A stretch of DNA of 64,000 nucleotides from Candidatus Bipolaricaulota bacterium. Its GTDB lineage: Bacteria; Bipolaricaulota; Bipolaricaulia; RBG-16-55-9; DRXL01. The notes beneath the pieces are model-generated. The model was not told where the DNA came from. It ran no database searches and worked only from the letters and a program-made list of their open reading frames with translations. Positions 42,725-51,432 of this stretch are shown here, piece after piece (position 1 is the first letter of the stretch; the number at the start of each line of letters is the position of its first letter). The DNA is taken from positions 34,549 through 98,548 of the forward strand of contig CALLJK010000013.1 in NCBI GenBank assembly GCA_938091745.1. Direction: 5' to 3'. Made by a program: the position numbers and the translations under genes.

Positions 42725-43352
42725 GCTTCGTCACCAACACCCACAAGCCGTCACCAGCTTGCCCAACTCGGACGGTGCCGAAGCGTTGAGCGATCTGAAG
42801 CCAGCGTCTTAAGAGCCATTGCGGCACTCGTGCCCCTGACGTAAACGCGATCAGCATCTGTCCTCCGGGGCGCAAGACGCGTGCCATCTCGCGAAAGTGT
42901 GGCGGCCCGTTGTGCAGAGTCACCAGATCAAACGATTCATCTGAAAACGGGAGCTTTGCTGTGTCTGCTCGTACAAACTCAATTGTGGGAGAGCGCTGTT
43001 GCGCTTGAGCGAGCATCGCTTCGGAAAGATCAGTTGCGACAATGTGAGCTTCTGGGAAGAGCGTAAGTAGCTTCCGCGCCACAAAGCCCGTCCCCGAGTT
43101 GACATCAAGAATTCTCTTGGGCTGAACCGAGAGGGCTTTCAGCCCTGCTTCGAGGGCTTGCGCGTAGCGACCTCCTTCAAGTGCTATAACGCTCTGATCA
43201 TAGTGTTGAGCCTGACGGCGGTAATGCCATGCGTTAAAACGCTCGTACCAGCGGGGGAAACCCTCGGCAAAGAGCAGACTCATCACAATATACGAAAAAT
43301 CAACTATAGGGCTGAACACTCTTTGCTGGAGCCACCGCCGAGCATTTTTCAT
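42699..43352 (-). CDS. Class I SAM-dependent methyltransferase (UbiE-like)
   Basis: The 217-residue protein has RILDVNSGTGFVARKL (an asparagine in the usual D-x-G-C/T-G loop), HIVATDLSEAMLAQAQQR, FVRADTAKLPFSDESFDLVTL and the post-motif EMARVLRPGGQMLIAF. This is the Methyltransf_11/UbiE pattern; substrate unknown. The N-terminal ~45 residues (QQRVFSPIVDFSYIVMSLLF) are hydrophobic and could be membrane-associated. It ends within the corA 3' end. Confidence 0.87.
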   Translation of the reverse strand: MKNARRWLQQRVFSPIVDFSYIVMSLLFAEGFPRWYERFNAWHYRRQAQHYDQSVIALEGGRYAQALEAGLKALSVQPKRILDVNSGTGFVARKLLTLFPEAHIVATDLSEAMLAQAQQRSPTIEFVRADTAKLPFSDESFDLVTLHNGPPHFREMARVLRPGGQMLIAFTSGARVPQWLLRRWLQIAQRFGTVRVGQAGDGLWVLVTKLSQTIRGA

Positions 43353-43389
43353 AGATTGAGCTGAGCGCTTCCGTTCTTAATTAGATTGG

Positions 43390-43707
43390 TTATTGCAGTT
43401 GCTTCTCTAACCACCGCAGATAGCTCTCGCTGCCCTCAACAATAGGAACAGCTAAGATCTCCGGCACTTCATATGAGTGCAGCGCTTTGATCGTCTCTTC
43501 TATCTGCGCGAAGAGCTCTCTTTCAGTCTTCGCAACACACAACCACTCGCCCGAGCGCTCGATCTTCCCCTGCCACCAATACAGACTCTCGATGGGCCCT
43601 ACAATCTGCACGCATCCGACTAGACGCTTCTCGAGCAACGCCAAAGCAATCTGCTCGCCCTCTTCTTTGCTTGGGACCGTCGTAACGACTTGGATGTAGT
43701 CTGCCAT
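43390..43707 (-). CDS. cutA: Divalent-cation tolerance protein CutA
   Basis: The 105-residue protein is a full CutA1: VVTTVPSKEEGEQIALALLEKRLVGCVQI, IESLYWWQGKIERSGEWLCVAKT, LHSYEVPEILAVPIVEGS and YLRWLEKQL. CutA forms very stable trimers with a ferredoxin-like fold; its role in metal tolerance is not fully settled. It follows pyrE by 7 bp on the same strand. Confidence 0.94.
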   Translation of the reverse strand: MADYIQVVTTVPSKEEGEQIALALLEKRLVGCVQIVGPIESLYWWQGKIERSGEWLCVAKTERELFAQIEETIKALHSYEVPEILAVPIVEGSESYLRWLEKQLQ

Positions 43708-43714
43708 AGGATAC

Positions 43715-44344
43715 CTACGCTGCCAACTCTTTCAGAAATTTCAGCACGACAGCGATCTCGTCTTCAGTGAAAGACTTTTCAGCGCGGGCAACCCGCAGCA
43801 CGTCGTCCCAATTCACCAGCGAGTGCAGCGCGATCCCATGCTCTCTGAGCGTGTCGCGCGCGCGATGGAGCCCCGCTTCTTCGGAAAAATATTCGAAGAC
43901 ACAAAGACAATGCTGCACTCTGCCCCCAGCGTGCTCGATCCCGCGCGTGAAATTCAGTTTGCTCCCCCCGTCGGTAACTAGATCTTCGACTAAGAGCACG
44001 CGCTGGGCTGGCTCCAAGACACCCTCGACCTGTGATGCTTTTCCGTAATCTTTCGGCTCTTTACGCACGTAGATCATCGGCTTCTGGAGTCTTTCTGCCA
44101 AGAACGCCGCATAGGCGATCCCCGCGGTCTCACCCCCAGCGATCACGTCTATTGCTTCTATTCCGATGCGCTCGCGCGCGATCTGCGCAAAAGATTCTAT
44201 GATCTGTGCGCGCACCTCGGGAAAGGAGATGAGCCGTCTAATATCTACGTAGACAGGCGAGAGCCGTCCCGACGTCAGCCGAAACGGATCGTGTGGGCGG
44301 ATCTGCACCGAGCGCGTCTGCAAGAGCTGTTGAGCAAGATTCAT
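43715..44344 (-). CDS. pyrE: Orotate phosphoribosyltransferase
   Basis: PyrE makes orotidine monophosphate from orotate and PRPP. The 209-residue protein has RLTSGRLSPVYVDIRRLISF, VIAGGETAGIAYAAFLAERL, MIYVRKEPKDYGKASQVEG and the PRPP loop RVLLVEDLVTDGGSKLNF. The start ATG 44344 fits a promoter whose -10 (44360-44355) would cover a longer start at 44359. pyrC and pyrD lie 4-6 kb away; pyrF, pyrB and carAB are not in the window. Confidence 0.94.
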   Translation of the reverse strand: MNLAQQLLQTRSVQIRPHDPFRLTSGRLSPVYVDIRRLISFPEVRAQIIESFAQIARERIGIEAIDVIAGGETAGIAYAAFLAERLQKPMIYVRKEPKDYGKASQVEGVLEPAQRVLLVEDLVTDGGSKLNFTRGIEHAGGRVQHCLCVFEYFSEEAGLHRARDTLREHGIALHSLVNWDDVLRVARAEKSFTEDEIAVVLKFLKELAA

Positions 44345-44354
44345 GGTCAGGAGT

Positions 44355-44384
44355 ATCATACTTCATACCGAGTTGGACGGTCAA
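44355..44384 (-). promoter_or_regulatory. pyrE-cutA promoter
   Basis: On the minus strand TTGACC (44384-44379) and TATGAT (44360-44355) are separated by 18 bp. The expected start lies about 4 nt before ATG 44344, so the transcript would be nearly leaderless. Confidence 0.6.
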
Positions 44385-44392
44385 GCCTCGAT

Positions 44393-44421
44393 TTGCCTTC
44401 CCATTGAGATCTTGCTATAAA
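44393..44421 (+). promoter_or_regulatory. Promoter of the penicillin acylase family gene
   Basis: TTGCCT (44393-44398) and TATAAA (44416-44421) are 17 bp apart. A GGGAGG Shine-Dalgarno follows before ATG 44454. Confidence 0.5.
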
Positions 44422-44453
44422 TAAATCACCAAAACGCTGCGAGGGAGGTTGCT

Positions 44454-47303
44454 ATGCGCAGGCTCGCCGTCACTATACTTGCGGTCGGAATCGTCGCGGT
44501 CTTCTCGCTGGGGCCGCTAGCCCAAACCGTCCAAAAGCTTGAGCCCGTCGTCATCCCGGGGCTGAGCGCCCCAGTCACGGTTATTCAGGACAAATATGGG
44601 ATCCCTCACGTCTTCGCGCAGAATGCTCTTGATTTGTATCGTGTTGTCGGCTGGCTCCATGCGCGCGATCGGCTCTGGCAGATGGACAACTTACGGCGCA
44701 CCGCCAACGGCACATTAGCAGAACTACTTGGCTCGCGCGTGCTCTCTCAAGATGTCACCCTGAGAACGCTGGGTATCCGTCGCGCCGCTGAGCTGAGCGA
44801 AAAGAATATGACCCCAGAGATTCGCGCGGAGCTGGAAGCCTACACCGCGGGCATCAACGCGTACATTCAGAAGATCAATCAGTCTGGAGAACTTCCCCCA
44901 GAGTACAGAGAGATCGAGATCTCCAAGGTCGCTCCGTGGACAGTGTTAGATTCTCTAGCGATGGGCAAACTCCTCGCATTCGATCTGTCATTTGACATTG
45001 ACGCGTCCAATGTGCTCACGTACTTTAAGTATCGCGAAGTGGGGAGCAAGCTGGGCTTCAACGGTCATGCGCTCTTCTTCGATGATCTCTTTCGGTCGGC
45101 GCCCTCTGACCCTGCGACGATCATGGGCAGTGCTGAGGGCAGATTAGAGTCTGCGCAACCGTGGGGTTCAGAGCTGCCAGAGCTCTCCCCAACGACACTG
45201 CAGCTGTTGGCAGATTTCGTCGAGCGCCTGCGAGAGATCGAGTTCTTCGCGCCCATCTTCCGCCGAGCTGAGTTAATGGAGACCGGCAGCAACTGGTGGC
45301 TCATCAGCCCGAAGCTCTCTGCATCGGGGTATGCCTTGCTAGCCAACGACCCCCATCTGGGCTTAGATATGCCCGGCGTCTGGTATGCGATGCACCAGAA
45401 ATCTGCCGACGGGATTAACGTCATCGGCACATGCTTCCCTGGTATCCCCTATGTGATCTTGGGGCACAACGAAAAGATCGCCTGGGGAGCGACGGTCAAC
45501 CCCCTTGATGAGACCGATATGTACCAAGAGTCTGTAGTCGAGCAGAACGGGAAGCTCTACAGCAACTATCAGGGCAAGCTTGAACCCCTTGTTGCTATCG
45601 AAGAGTCTTATAGAGTTAACAAGATCGGCGATGGCCAGCTCGATAATTTCGAGGACGCGCCCAAGACAACGACATATATCATTCCACGTCATGGCCCCGT
45701 CGCGAGCCTCGACCTCAAGAGCGGCCAAGCCGTCACGATCCAGTTCACGGGGTTCTACGCCACCCAAGAGATCAAGACTTTTCGATTGTGGAACCGTGCC
45801 CAGAATTTAGCGCAATTTCAGGACGGCGTGAAGTATTTCGACTTTGGCTCGCAAGATTGGGGCTATGCTGATGTTGAGGGCAACATCGCGTACTTCACGG
45901 GCGCAGAAGCCCCCTTACGAGAAGATTTAGAGCGTGGCGCAGTGGCGTTGGGGTTGCCGCCGTTCTTCGTACGCGATGGCACTGGCTCAGGAGGACACGA
46001 ATGGGTTCCGCTCCAAGGCGAACGTGAAGAAGGACACTCAATTCCCTTTGCCATTCTACCCATCAGCGAGATGCCCCAAGCGATCAACCCGCCGTCGGGA
46101 TTCATCGTAAGCGCCAATAATGACCCTATTGGTGTCACTGTAGACAACGATCCGCTCAACCAGAAGCGCCGGGGAAGCAATGCGATTTACTACTTAGATT
46201 GGAATTACGACATCGGCTTCCGCGCCGGAAGAATCACAGAGCTCATAAAACAAAAGATCTCTAAAGGCGAGAAGTTCTCCGTCGAAGATCTGATGAAGAT
46301 CCAAGCAGATACGGTCTCGCTCATCGCGCGGCGGCTGACGCCCTTCGTGCTCAACGCGCTGAAGAGCGCGCAGGCTGGGGACGCCGCAGATGAGCTGAAG
46401 GAGCTCTTGAAGGACACGCGGATCGTTGAAGCGATCGAACAGTATCTGGCGAAATGGAGTTTCGCCACGCCCACAGGCATCCCCGAGGGCTTCGATGAGA
46501 ATGACTCTGTGAGCACGGACGGCAAGGGCTTCGCGCTCAACACCCCGTCTGAGAGCGAGATCACCGACAGCGTCGCCACGACGATCTTCAACGTCTGGCT
46601 GAGCGTCCTCATTCGCAGAGTCATTGACGACACATTAGATCGCTTGGACAAGACGATGCCCAAGCCCGGCGGATTCTTCGCCGTCAAGGCGATCATCAAT
46701 CTCCTAGAGAGATTTCCAAAGAAGCAGGGCAAGGGCGAGTCCGACGTGGACTTCTTCGACGTTCCTGATCTCTACCTAACTCCCGACGAAGAGAGGGATT
46801 GGCTGATCTTAAAGAGCCTGCAAGAGGCCCTCGATCTCTTGAAGAGCGACGCGTTCGCCAAAGCGTATAATAAATCCGAAAAGCTCGCAGACTATCGCTG
46901 GGGGAAGCTCCATCGCATCATCTTTAGAAACGCGTTGCACCCGCAGACCAATAAGTTCAGCGTGCCCCCAGCGGTCTTCCCGCAGCCCGAATATGCTGAC
47001 GGGCTGCCTGTCGATGGCACGCTCGCGGCTGTAGACGTGGCAAACTACAACGTCAGAGGGATGAAGCCCGAGGACTTCATGTACCGTCACGGACCGTCAC
47101 AGCGACATGTCGTCGAGCTGAACCCCAAGGGAATCAGAGCGTGGAACGCCTTGCCCACCGGACAGAGCGGGATCGTGAATACGCCACACTTTGGCGATCT
47201 GCTCGCGTACTGGCTCGTCAATGACTATTACCCAGTGCTCTTCACCGACGAGGAGATCAGAGCGAACGCCGAGTCAGAGCAGGAGTTCAAGCCGGGCAGC
47301 TAA
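44454..47303 (+). CDS. Penicillin acylase family protein (Ntn hydrolase)
   Basis: The 949-residue secreted precursor has signal RRLAVTILAVGIVAVFSL. The alpha-chain region shows VIQDKYGIPHVFAQNALDLYRVVGWLHARDRLWQMD in parts. Autocleavage should free Ser279 in METGSNWWLIS as the N-terminal nucleophile of the beta chain, followed by ANDPHLGLDMPGVWY and VILGHNEKIAWGATVN. The late NARRG-like part and YRWGKLHRI are typical. Family members hydrolyse amides such as beta-lactams or acyl-homoserine lactones; the true substrate is unknown. The beta-chain is longer than classical enzymes, with an acidic/lysine-rich insert near 760-830. Confidence 0.9.
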   Translation: MRRLAVTILAVGIVAVFSLGPLAQTVQKLEPVVIPGLSAPVTVIQDKYGIPHVFAQNALDLYRVVGWLHARDRLWQMDNLRRTANGTLAELLGSRVLSQDVTLRTLGIRRAAELSEKNMTPEIRAELEAYTAGINAYIQKINQSGELPPEYREIEISKVAPWTVLDSLAMGKLLAFDLSFDIDASNVLTYFKYREVGSKLGFNGHALFFDDLFRSAPSDPATIMGSAEGRLESAQPWGSELPELSPTTLQLLADFVERLREIEFFAPIFRRAELMETGSNWWLISPKLSASGYALLANDPHLGLDMPGVWYAMHQKSADGINVIGTCFPGIPYVILGHNEKIAWGATVNPLDETDMYQESVVEQNGKLYSNYQGKLEPLVAIEESYRVNKIGDGQLDNFEDAPKTTTYIIPRHGPVASLDLKSGQAVTIQFTGFYATQEIKTFRLWNRAQNLAQFQDGVKYFDFGSQDWGYADVEGNIAYFTGAEAPLREDLERGAVALGLPPFFVRDGTGSGGHEWVPLQGEREEGHSIPFAILPISEMPQAINPPSGFIVSANNDPIGVTVDNDPLNQKRRGSNAIYYLDWNYDIGFRAGRITELIKQKISKGEKFSVEDLMKIQADTVSLIARRLTPFVLNALKSAQAGDAADELKELLKDTRIVEAIEQYLAKWSFATPTGIPEGFDENDSVSTDGKGFALNTPSESEITDSVATTIFNVWLSVLIRRVIDDTLDRLDKTMPKPGGFFAVKAIINLLERFPKKQGKGESDVDFFDVPDLYLTPDEERDWLILKSLQEALDLLKSDAFAKAYNKSEKLADYRWGKLHRIIFRNALHPQTNKFSVPPAVFPQPEYADGLPVDGTLAAVDVANYNVRGMKPEDFMYRHGPSQRHVVELNPKGIRAWNALPTGQSGIVNTPHFGDLLAYWLVNDYYPVLFTDEEIRANAESEQEFKPGS

Positions 47304-47329
47304 GAATCTCCATTAAACAAGCCAGGGAT

Positions 47330-47363
47330 AGGGGTGCATGGCCGTGCGCCCCTACTTTTCTTT
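47330..47363 (+). terminator. Intrinsic terminator after the penicillin acylase family gene
   Basis: AGGGGTGCA and TGCGCCCCT pair over 9 bp (one G-T) around the loop TGGCCG and are followed by ACTTTTCTTT. This is a typical rho-independent terminator. Confidence 0.75.
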
Positions 47364-47364
47364 G

Positions 47365-47393
47365 TTGCTGTGCCCTGCTCAGTCGTCTATAAT
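47365..47393 (+). promoter_or_regulatory. Promoter of the histidine phosphatase gene
   Basis: TTGCTG (47365-47370) and a perfect TATAAT (47388-47393) are 17 bp apart. The start is expected near 47400, at or a few bases before ATG 47403, so the mRNA is probably leaderless. Confidence 0.6.
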
Positions 47394-47402
47394 AGCCATC
47401 CT

Positions 47403-48047
47403 ATGGATGGCTTCTACAAGACCCGCGTCTTTCTCGTGCGTCACGGCGAAACCGATTGGAACGCGCAGTTGCGCGTCATGGGGCAGCTCGACATCCCGCT
47501 CAACGAGCGCGGGCGCGCTCAAGCGCACCGCACCGCTGAGCTGCTCGCCCATGAGAACTTTTCTGCTATCTACGCGAGCGATCTGGTGCGCGCCGTCGAG
47601 ACGGCGCAGATCATTGCCGCGCCGCATCGCTTGGACGTGATCACTGTTCCCGAACTGCGCGAGGCGCGCTATGGGCTGTGGGAAGGGCTTACCCGCGAAG
47701 AAGTGCTGAAGAAATTTCCCCACGAGTACGAGATGCGCCGCACCGACCCGGAAAACTTTCGTCCCTCCGGCGGCGAGAGTAGAAAAGAACTCCACGAGCG
47801 CGCGTCAAAAATTTTTTCCGAGCTTGTCGCGCGCCATCCCAAGCAAAAGATTCTTATCGTGAGCCACGGCGGCACGATCAGAGCCATCTTGCGCTATGTC
47901 TTGGGCCTAGGCCCTGGCAACGGGCATTTTGCTGTAGACAACTGCGGGATCACTATTATTGATAGAGAAGACAACGACTCCTACGAAGTCTTCACGGTCA
48001 ATTCTGTCTTTCATTTGAGAGAGCTGCGCACGGAGGATTTCTTTTGA
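47403..48047 (+). CDS. Histidine phosphatase family protein (phosphoglycerate mutase-like)
   Basis: The 214-residue protein has the catalytic FLVRHGETDWNAQLRVMGQ with the phospho-acceptor histidine, ASDLVRAVETAQII, EARYGLWEGLTREEVLKKFP, GGESRKELHERA and the second histidine in ILIVSHGGTIRAILRY. The family includes cobalamin alpha-ribazole phosphatase, phosphoglycerate mutase and sugar phosphatases; a specific role is not clear. ATG 47403 is preferred over the ORF start 23 codons upstream, which lies before the -10. It overlaps the convergent pyrC end by 50 bp. Confidence 0.9.
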   Translation: MDGFYKTRVFLVRHGETDWNAQLRVMGQLDIPLNERGRAQAHRTAELLAHENFSAIYASDLVRAVETAQIIAAPHRLDVITVPELREARYGLWEGLTREEVLKKFPHEYEMRRTDPENFRPSGGESRKELHERASKIFSELVARHPKQKILIVSHGGTIRAILRYVLGLGPGNGHFAVDNCGITIIDREDNDSYEVFTVNSVFHLRELRTEDFF

Positions 48048-49236
48048 GCCCCCCCACAAAGACCATCACTGGCCAGCCGCGCAGCGTCAATCCCTCATAG
48101 GGCGACCAGCCGCACCTGCTCCCCACGTCTTTTCGGGTGATCGTCTTCTCTCTGTCGGGATCAATGACGACAAGATCAGCATCTCGCCCAACGGCAATCT
48201 CGCCCTTGTGAGTAAGCCCAAAGCGCCGCGCCGGGTTTGTGCAGCAAACTTCGACCAGACGCCCCAGGGAGAGCTTGCTCGCGTTGACAGCGTCGAAAAG
48301 CAACGGCAACAGAAACTCTATCCCCGGCACCCCTGCCGGGGCTTTGGCATAGCCAACGATCTTCTCTTCAATCGTGTGTGGGGCATGGTCAGTCGCGATC
48401 ATATCTATCAAGCCCTCTTGCAGCGCCCACCAGAGAAATTCGCGATCTTCTTCAGTTGCCAAGGGGGGATTCATCTTCAGCCACGCCCCGCGAGACTCGC
48501 GGTCTTTCGCTGTAAAGTACAGATAGTGCGGGCAAGTCTCGAACGAGACGTCGACTTTTGATCTCTTCGCCTCGAGGATCGCTTCGACAGCGCGCTGGGT
48601 CGTCACGTGCGCGATGTGCAATTTCGTCTTATACGCCGCTGCGAGATCGAGCACATAACAGATATCGTCGGCTTCATGGCGCGTGACGTCTTGAGGATCC
48701 CCGCCGCGCTGCGCGTGCACAGTAAGAATCTTTTCGGTTTGGGTGACGCTCTTAAAGATCTCGCGATGAAGCTTTTTATCGCTCACGCTAAGATGTCCCG
48801 TCGTCTCGCCCAGATAGAGCTTGAAGGCGTCGACATGCGGGGCGATTTGCTCAAGATTTTTATAATTCCCCAGCGTGATTGCGCCGTAGACCTTAGCGTT
48901 AATCTTTGAAGCCTGCGCGCGGCGGCGGTAGTCGCGCACGCGCTCGACGGTATCTAATGGCGGGTCGGTGTTGGGCATGGCAAAAACCGTCGTGACGCCG
49001 CCGGCGATGGCCGCTCGCCCTAGAGACTCCCAATCTTCCTTGTGAGACTGTTTGAGATCGCGCGCGTGCACGTGCACGTCAATTAGCCCTGGCAGCACGA
49101 TCTTCCCAGAGCAGTCTATGCGCTGCTCTCCCTCAAGATTGCGCCCGAGGGCACAGATTTTGTCTTCTTCTAGAGCGATGTCGAGCTTCTTCAGCTCGCC
49201 GTCGACGAAGATTTCAGCATTTGTGAGAATGGTCAT
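47998..49236 (-). CDS. pyrC: Dihydroorotase
   Basis: The enzyme cyclises carbamoyl-aspartate to dihydroorotate in pyrimidine synthesis. The 412-residue class I amidohydrolase has the zinc site LPGLIDVHVHARDLKQ, GGVTTVFAMPNTDPPLDT, FKLYLGETTGHLSV, LTVHAQRGGD, LHIAHVTTQRA and IATDHAPHTIEEK. ATG 49236 is used; the longer reading upstream would translate a family B repeat. pyrD lies just upstream on the same strand. The C-terminus runs into the convergent phosphatase gene. Confidence 0.94.
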   Translation of the reverse strand: MTILTNAEIFVDGELKKLDIALEEDKICALGRNLEGEQRIDCSGKIVLPGLIDVHVHARDLKQSHKEDWESLGRAAIAGGVTTVFAMPNTDPPLDTVERVRDYRRRAQASKINAKVYGAITLGNYKNLEQIAPHVDAFKLYLGETTGHLSVSDKKLHREIFKSVTQTEKILTVHAQRGGDPQDVTRHEADDICYVLDLAAAYKTKLHIAHVTTQRAVEAILEAKRSKVDVSFETCPHYLYFTAKDRESRGAWLKMNPPLATEEDREFLWWALQEGLIDMIATDHAPHTIEEKIVGYAKAPAGVPGIEFLLPLLFDAVNASKLSLGRLVEVCCTNPARRFGLTHKGEIAVGRDADLVVIDPDREKTITRKDVGSRCGWSPYEGLTLRGWPVMVFVGGLKRNPPCAALSNERQN

Positions 49237-49249
49237 ATTTCTCTCTTGC

Positions 49250-49344
49250 TTTGAATCACGGAAGGCACGGAAACGAACCACGGAAAGCACAGAATAAAAA
49301 TTTCCGTGTCATCCGTGCTCCTTCTGTGCTTTCCGTGATTCAAA
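49250..49344. repeat. Family B inverted repeat between pyrD and pyrC
   Basis: A 95-bp element whose ends are a perfect 14-bp inverted repeat: TTTGAATCACGGAA (49250-49263) and TTCCGTGATTCAAA (49331-49344). Between them are further CACGGAA and TTCCGTG units in matching orientation. The pyrD stop codon (TGA) lies inside the right arm. A half copy is at 32980-33020. Confidence 0.85.
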
Positions 49345-50284
49345 TCTCCCTCACCTGCCCGACGATCTCTTCCACACTCGAAAATCCGTTCTCTTGAAGC
49401 CATCTTTGAATCCCTACCCAGAGCTTCTCAAACGCTTGTGGGCCATCCCATAAGAAGAGCGTCCCGATCTGAACTACAGAAGCCCCAGCGAGAAAGTGCT
49501 TGATCGCATCTTCAGCTCGGATAATGCCCCCCACACCCCAGACAGCGATGCGTGCTTTTTGCTTCTGAAAGAACTTATAGAAGCGATGGACCTCAGCAAG
49601 GGCTATGGGCAGGACTGCCGGGCCACCCAGCCCGCCAAAGCCGTCATTGGGCCGAATCACCTTCGTTCGAGTCTTCAAGTCAATGTCCAGCGTGAGCGGC
49701 TCGGAGTTGATCGTCGCGACATACGCAATATCAAAATCGAGCAACGTGCGAGCGATCTGGTCAAAGAGCTTGGGGACATTATTGTACGGCGCGAGTTTTA
49801 CGCCAATAGGGATCTTCACAGCGTTTGTGACGGCAGTGAGCACAGCGCGCACGCTCTGCGGGTCCATCGCGATGGGAATATCTTCTAAGTTTGGGCAGGA
49901 GAGGTTCAGTTCTATGGCATCTGCGCCAGCTCTCTCTATCGCTGTGGCGATCTCGTAATATTGCTCTATGGGGGGAAGCTTATGAGCACAAGGCGCGCTA
50001 GCAATGCTCGCGATCACGGGCTTTCCAAACTCTTTGAGCTTGGGAATGAACTTCGCGTATTCTAAATATCCCAGATTGGGCAGGCCCATCGAGTTGAGCG
50101 AGCCGAGCTCGCCGTCTAAGTGTGCACGAAGTCTCGGTTCTGGGTTGCCCTGGCGGGGACAGTGGGTCATGCTCTTTGTCACTATCGCGCCGGCAGCCGA
50201 CTGCGCGATGCGCTCGAGTTCTTCGTACGTCACAGAGTGCGGGCCAGAAGCGTTGGTGATGGGCGGGTGTAGTTTGATCTCCAT
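49340..50284 (-). CDS. pyrD: Dihydroorotate dehydrogenase, class 1A (fumarate-type)
   Basis: PyrD oxidises dihydroorotate to orotate on FMN. The 314-residue protein follows the class 1A pattern: LGSLNSMGLPNLGYLEYA, active-site cysteine in ELNLSCPNLED, GVKLAPYNNVPKLFDQIA, the NSEPLTLDIDLKT loop, PNDGFGGLGGPAVLP and GGIIRAEDAIKHFLAGASVVQIGT. Class 1A enzymes are soluble dimers using fumarate, which suits an anaerobe. The stop codon comes from the family B repeat. Confidence 0.93.
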   Translation of the reverse strand: MEIKLHPPITNASGPHSVTYEELERIAQSAAGAIVTKSMTHCPRQGNPEPRLRAHLDGELGSLNSMGLPNLGYLEYAKFIPKLKEFGKPVIASIASAPCAHKLPPIEQYYEIATAIERAGADAIELNLSCPNLEDIPIAMDPQSVRAVLTAVTNAVKIPIGVKLAPYNNVPKLFDQIARTLLDFDIAYVATINSEPLTLDIDLKTRTKVIRPNDGFGGLGGPAVLPIALAEVHRFYKFFQKQKARIAVWGVGGIIRAEDAIKHFLAGASVVQIGTLFLWDGPQAFEKLWVGIQRWLQENGFSSVEEIVGQVREI

Positions 50285-50325
50285 ATCAGCGAGATTATAG
50301 ATTTTTGGGGGACGAGCGTCAATCG

Positions 50326-51051
50326 TTAGCGCGAGCTGCCGAAGTAGCCGTTCATAAACCCGATCTGATTAGGCGGCCAGACCTTTAAGAACGGCTCGCC
50401 AATAAAATCTTTCTCGCACACGAACGGGAAGTCCCAAAAGCGCCCATCTAGACTATTGCGACTGTTGTCCCCTAAGACAAAATAGTGCCCTGGCGGCACT
50501 GTCAATATTTGGTCGCCCATCTTTCCGGAGTTATAGTAACACTGGCGCTCTGGATTTGGATGCCCAGGGTGATTGAACGCATCGTCGGTCATAGGGACGC
50601 CATTCACGTAGACATAACAATCTTTGATCTGAACCGTCTGACCTCCAGTAGCAATGAGGCGCTTCACGTAGCGCACCCAGCGCGGGTTTTCATCGGTGCC
50701 CTCGTTGTGCCAGAAGACGATAATATCTCCTGGCTTGGGCTTGCGAAAATAAAACGAGATTTTATCTACAAAAAACGAACTACCGGGCATGATCGTCGGT
50801 TCCATCGAGCCTGTGGGCACGCGCATCCGCACAATGATAAAATTCATCGTGATGAGCGCGAGTACAACAGCGACAATGATAATTTGCAGCCAGTCGAGGG
50901 CCCAGTCCATCCCCGGACTGGTCTCGATCCCTCGACGATTGAGGACGCGCGCAAGCCAAGGCTTCGAGTGCTCCTCCTCATAAACTATCTCAACACGAGG
51001 AGCTATCGGCTCACTCGGTATGGGATCAGTCGGCTTGAGATCGTCAGGCAT
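50326..51051 (-). CDS. lepB: Signal peptidase I
   Basis: LepB removes signal peptides from exported proteins. The 241-residue enzyme has an N-terminal cytoplasmic tail, one TM helix (about 53-75), catalytic Ser82 in VPTGSMEPTIMPGS, Lys130 in WVRYVKRLIATGGQ, and the late GDNSRNSLDGRFWDFP box. A cysteine pair in KDCYVYVNG and ERQCYYNS may form a disulfide. It follows rplS by 3 bp. Confidence 0.95.
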   Translation of the reverse strand: MPDDLKPTDPIPSEPIAPRVEIVYEEEHSKPWLARVLNRRGIETSPGMDWALDWLQIIIVAVVLALITMNFIIVRMRVPTGSMEPTIMPGSSFFVDKISFYFRKPKPGDIIVFWHNEGTDENPRWVRYVKRLIATGGQTVQIKDCYVYVNGVPMTDDAFNHPGHPNPERQCYYNSGKMGDQILTVPPGHYFVLGDNSRNSLDGRFWDFPFVCEKDFIGEPFLKVWPPNQIGFMNGYFGSSR

Positions 51052-51054
51052 TGC

Positions 51055-51408
51055 TTATTTGGCACTGGCTTCGAGAGCCTGCCGCCGCAGATAGGTCAAG
51101 CGCGCGCGGCGCGCACGGCCACGCTCGACTACTTCGATCTTAGCAATTCGCGGCGAATACAACGGGAAGATCTTCTCGACCCCAACCCCGTAAGAGACTT
51201 TTCTCACCGTGAATGTCTTGTTGACGCCGCTGCCAGCGCACTTGATGACAATTCCTTCAAAGACTTGGATGCGCTCCTTCCCCTCCTTGGCGCCCTCGCC
51301 ACCCTCCAAGAGGCGCTCATGTACCCGGATAGTATCACCGGGGCGAAACTCCGGGATCTCTTTGTTCATAAGCTCTTGTTCAATCTCACGGATGAGATTG
51401 CCCTTCAT
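51055..51408 (-). CDS. rplS: 50S ribosomal protein L19
   Basis: L19 lies at the 30S-50S interface. The 117-residue protein shows [61 protein letters not shown] and [16 protein letters not shown]. It sits in the conserved rpsP-trmD-rplS block after the SPOUT gene and before lepB. Confidence 0.96.
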   Translation of the reverse strand: MKGNLIREIEQELMNKEIPEFRPGDTIRVHERLLEGGEGAKEGKERIQVFEGIVIKCAGSGVNKTFTVRKVSYGVGVEKIFPLYSPRIAKIEVVERGRARRARLTYLRRQALEASAK

Positions 51409-51432
51409 AGGCGCTCACTCCTTCACTGAAAT

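Noticed and set aside
49237..49290. Upstream extension of pyrC to 49290
   Set aside because: The extra residues are the translation of a family B repeat; ATG 49236 gives the normal dihydroorotase start.
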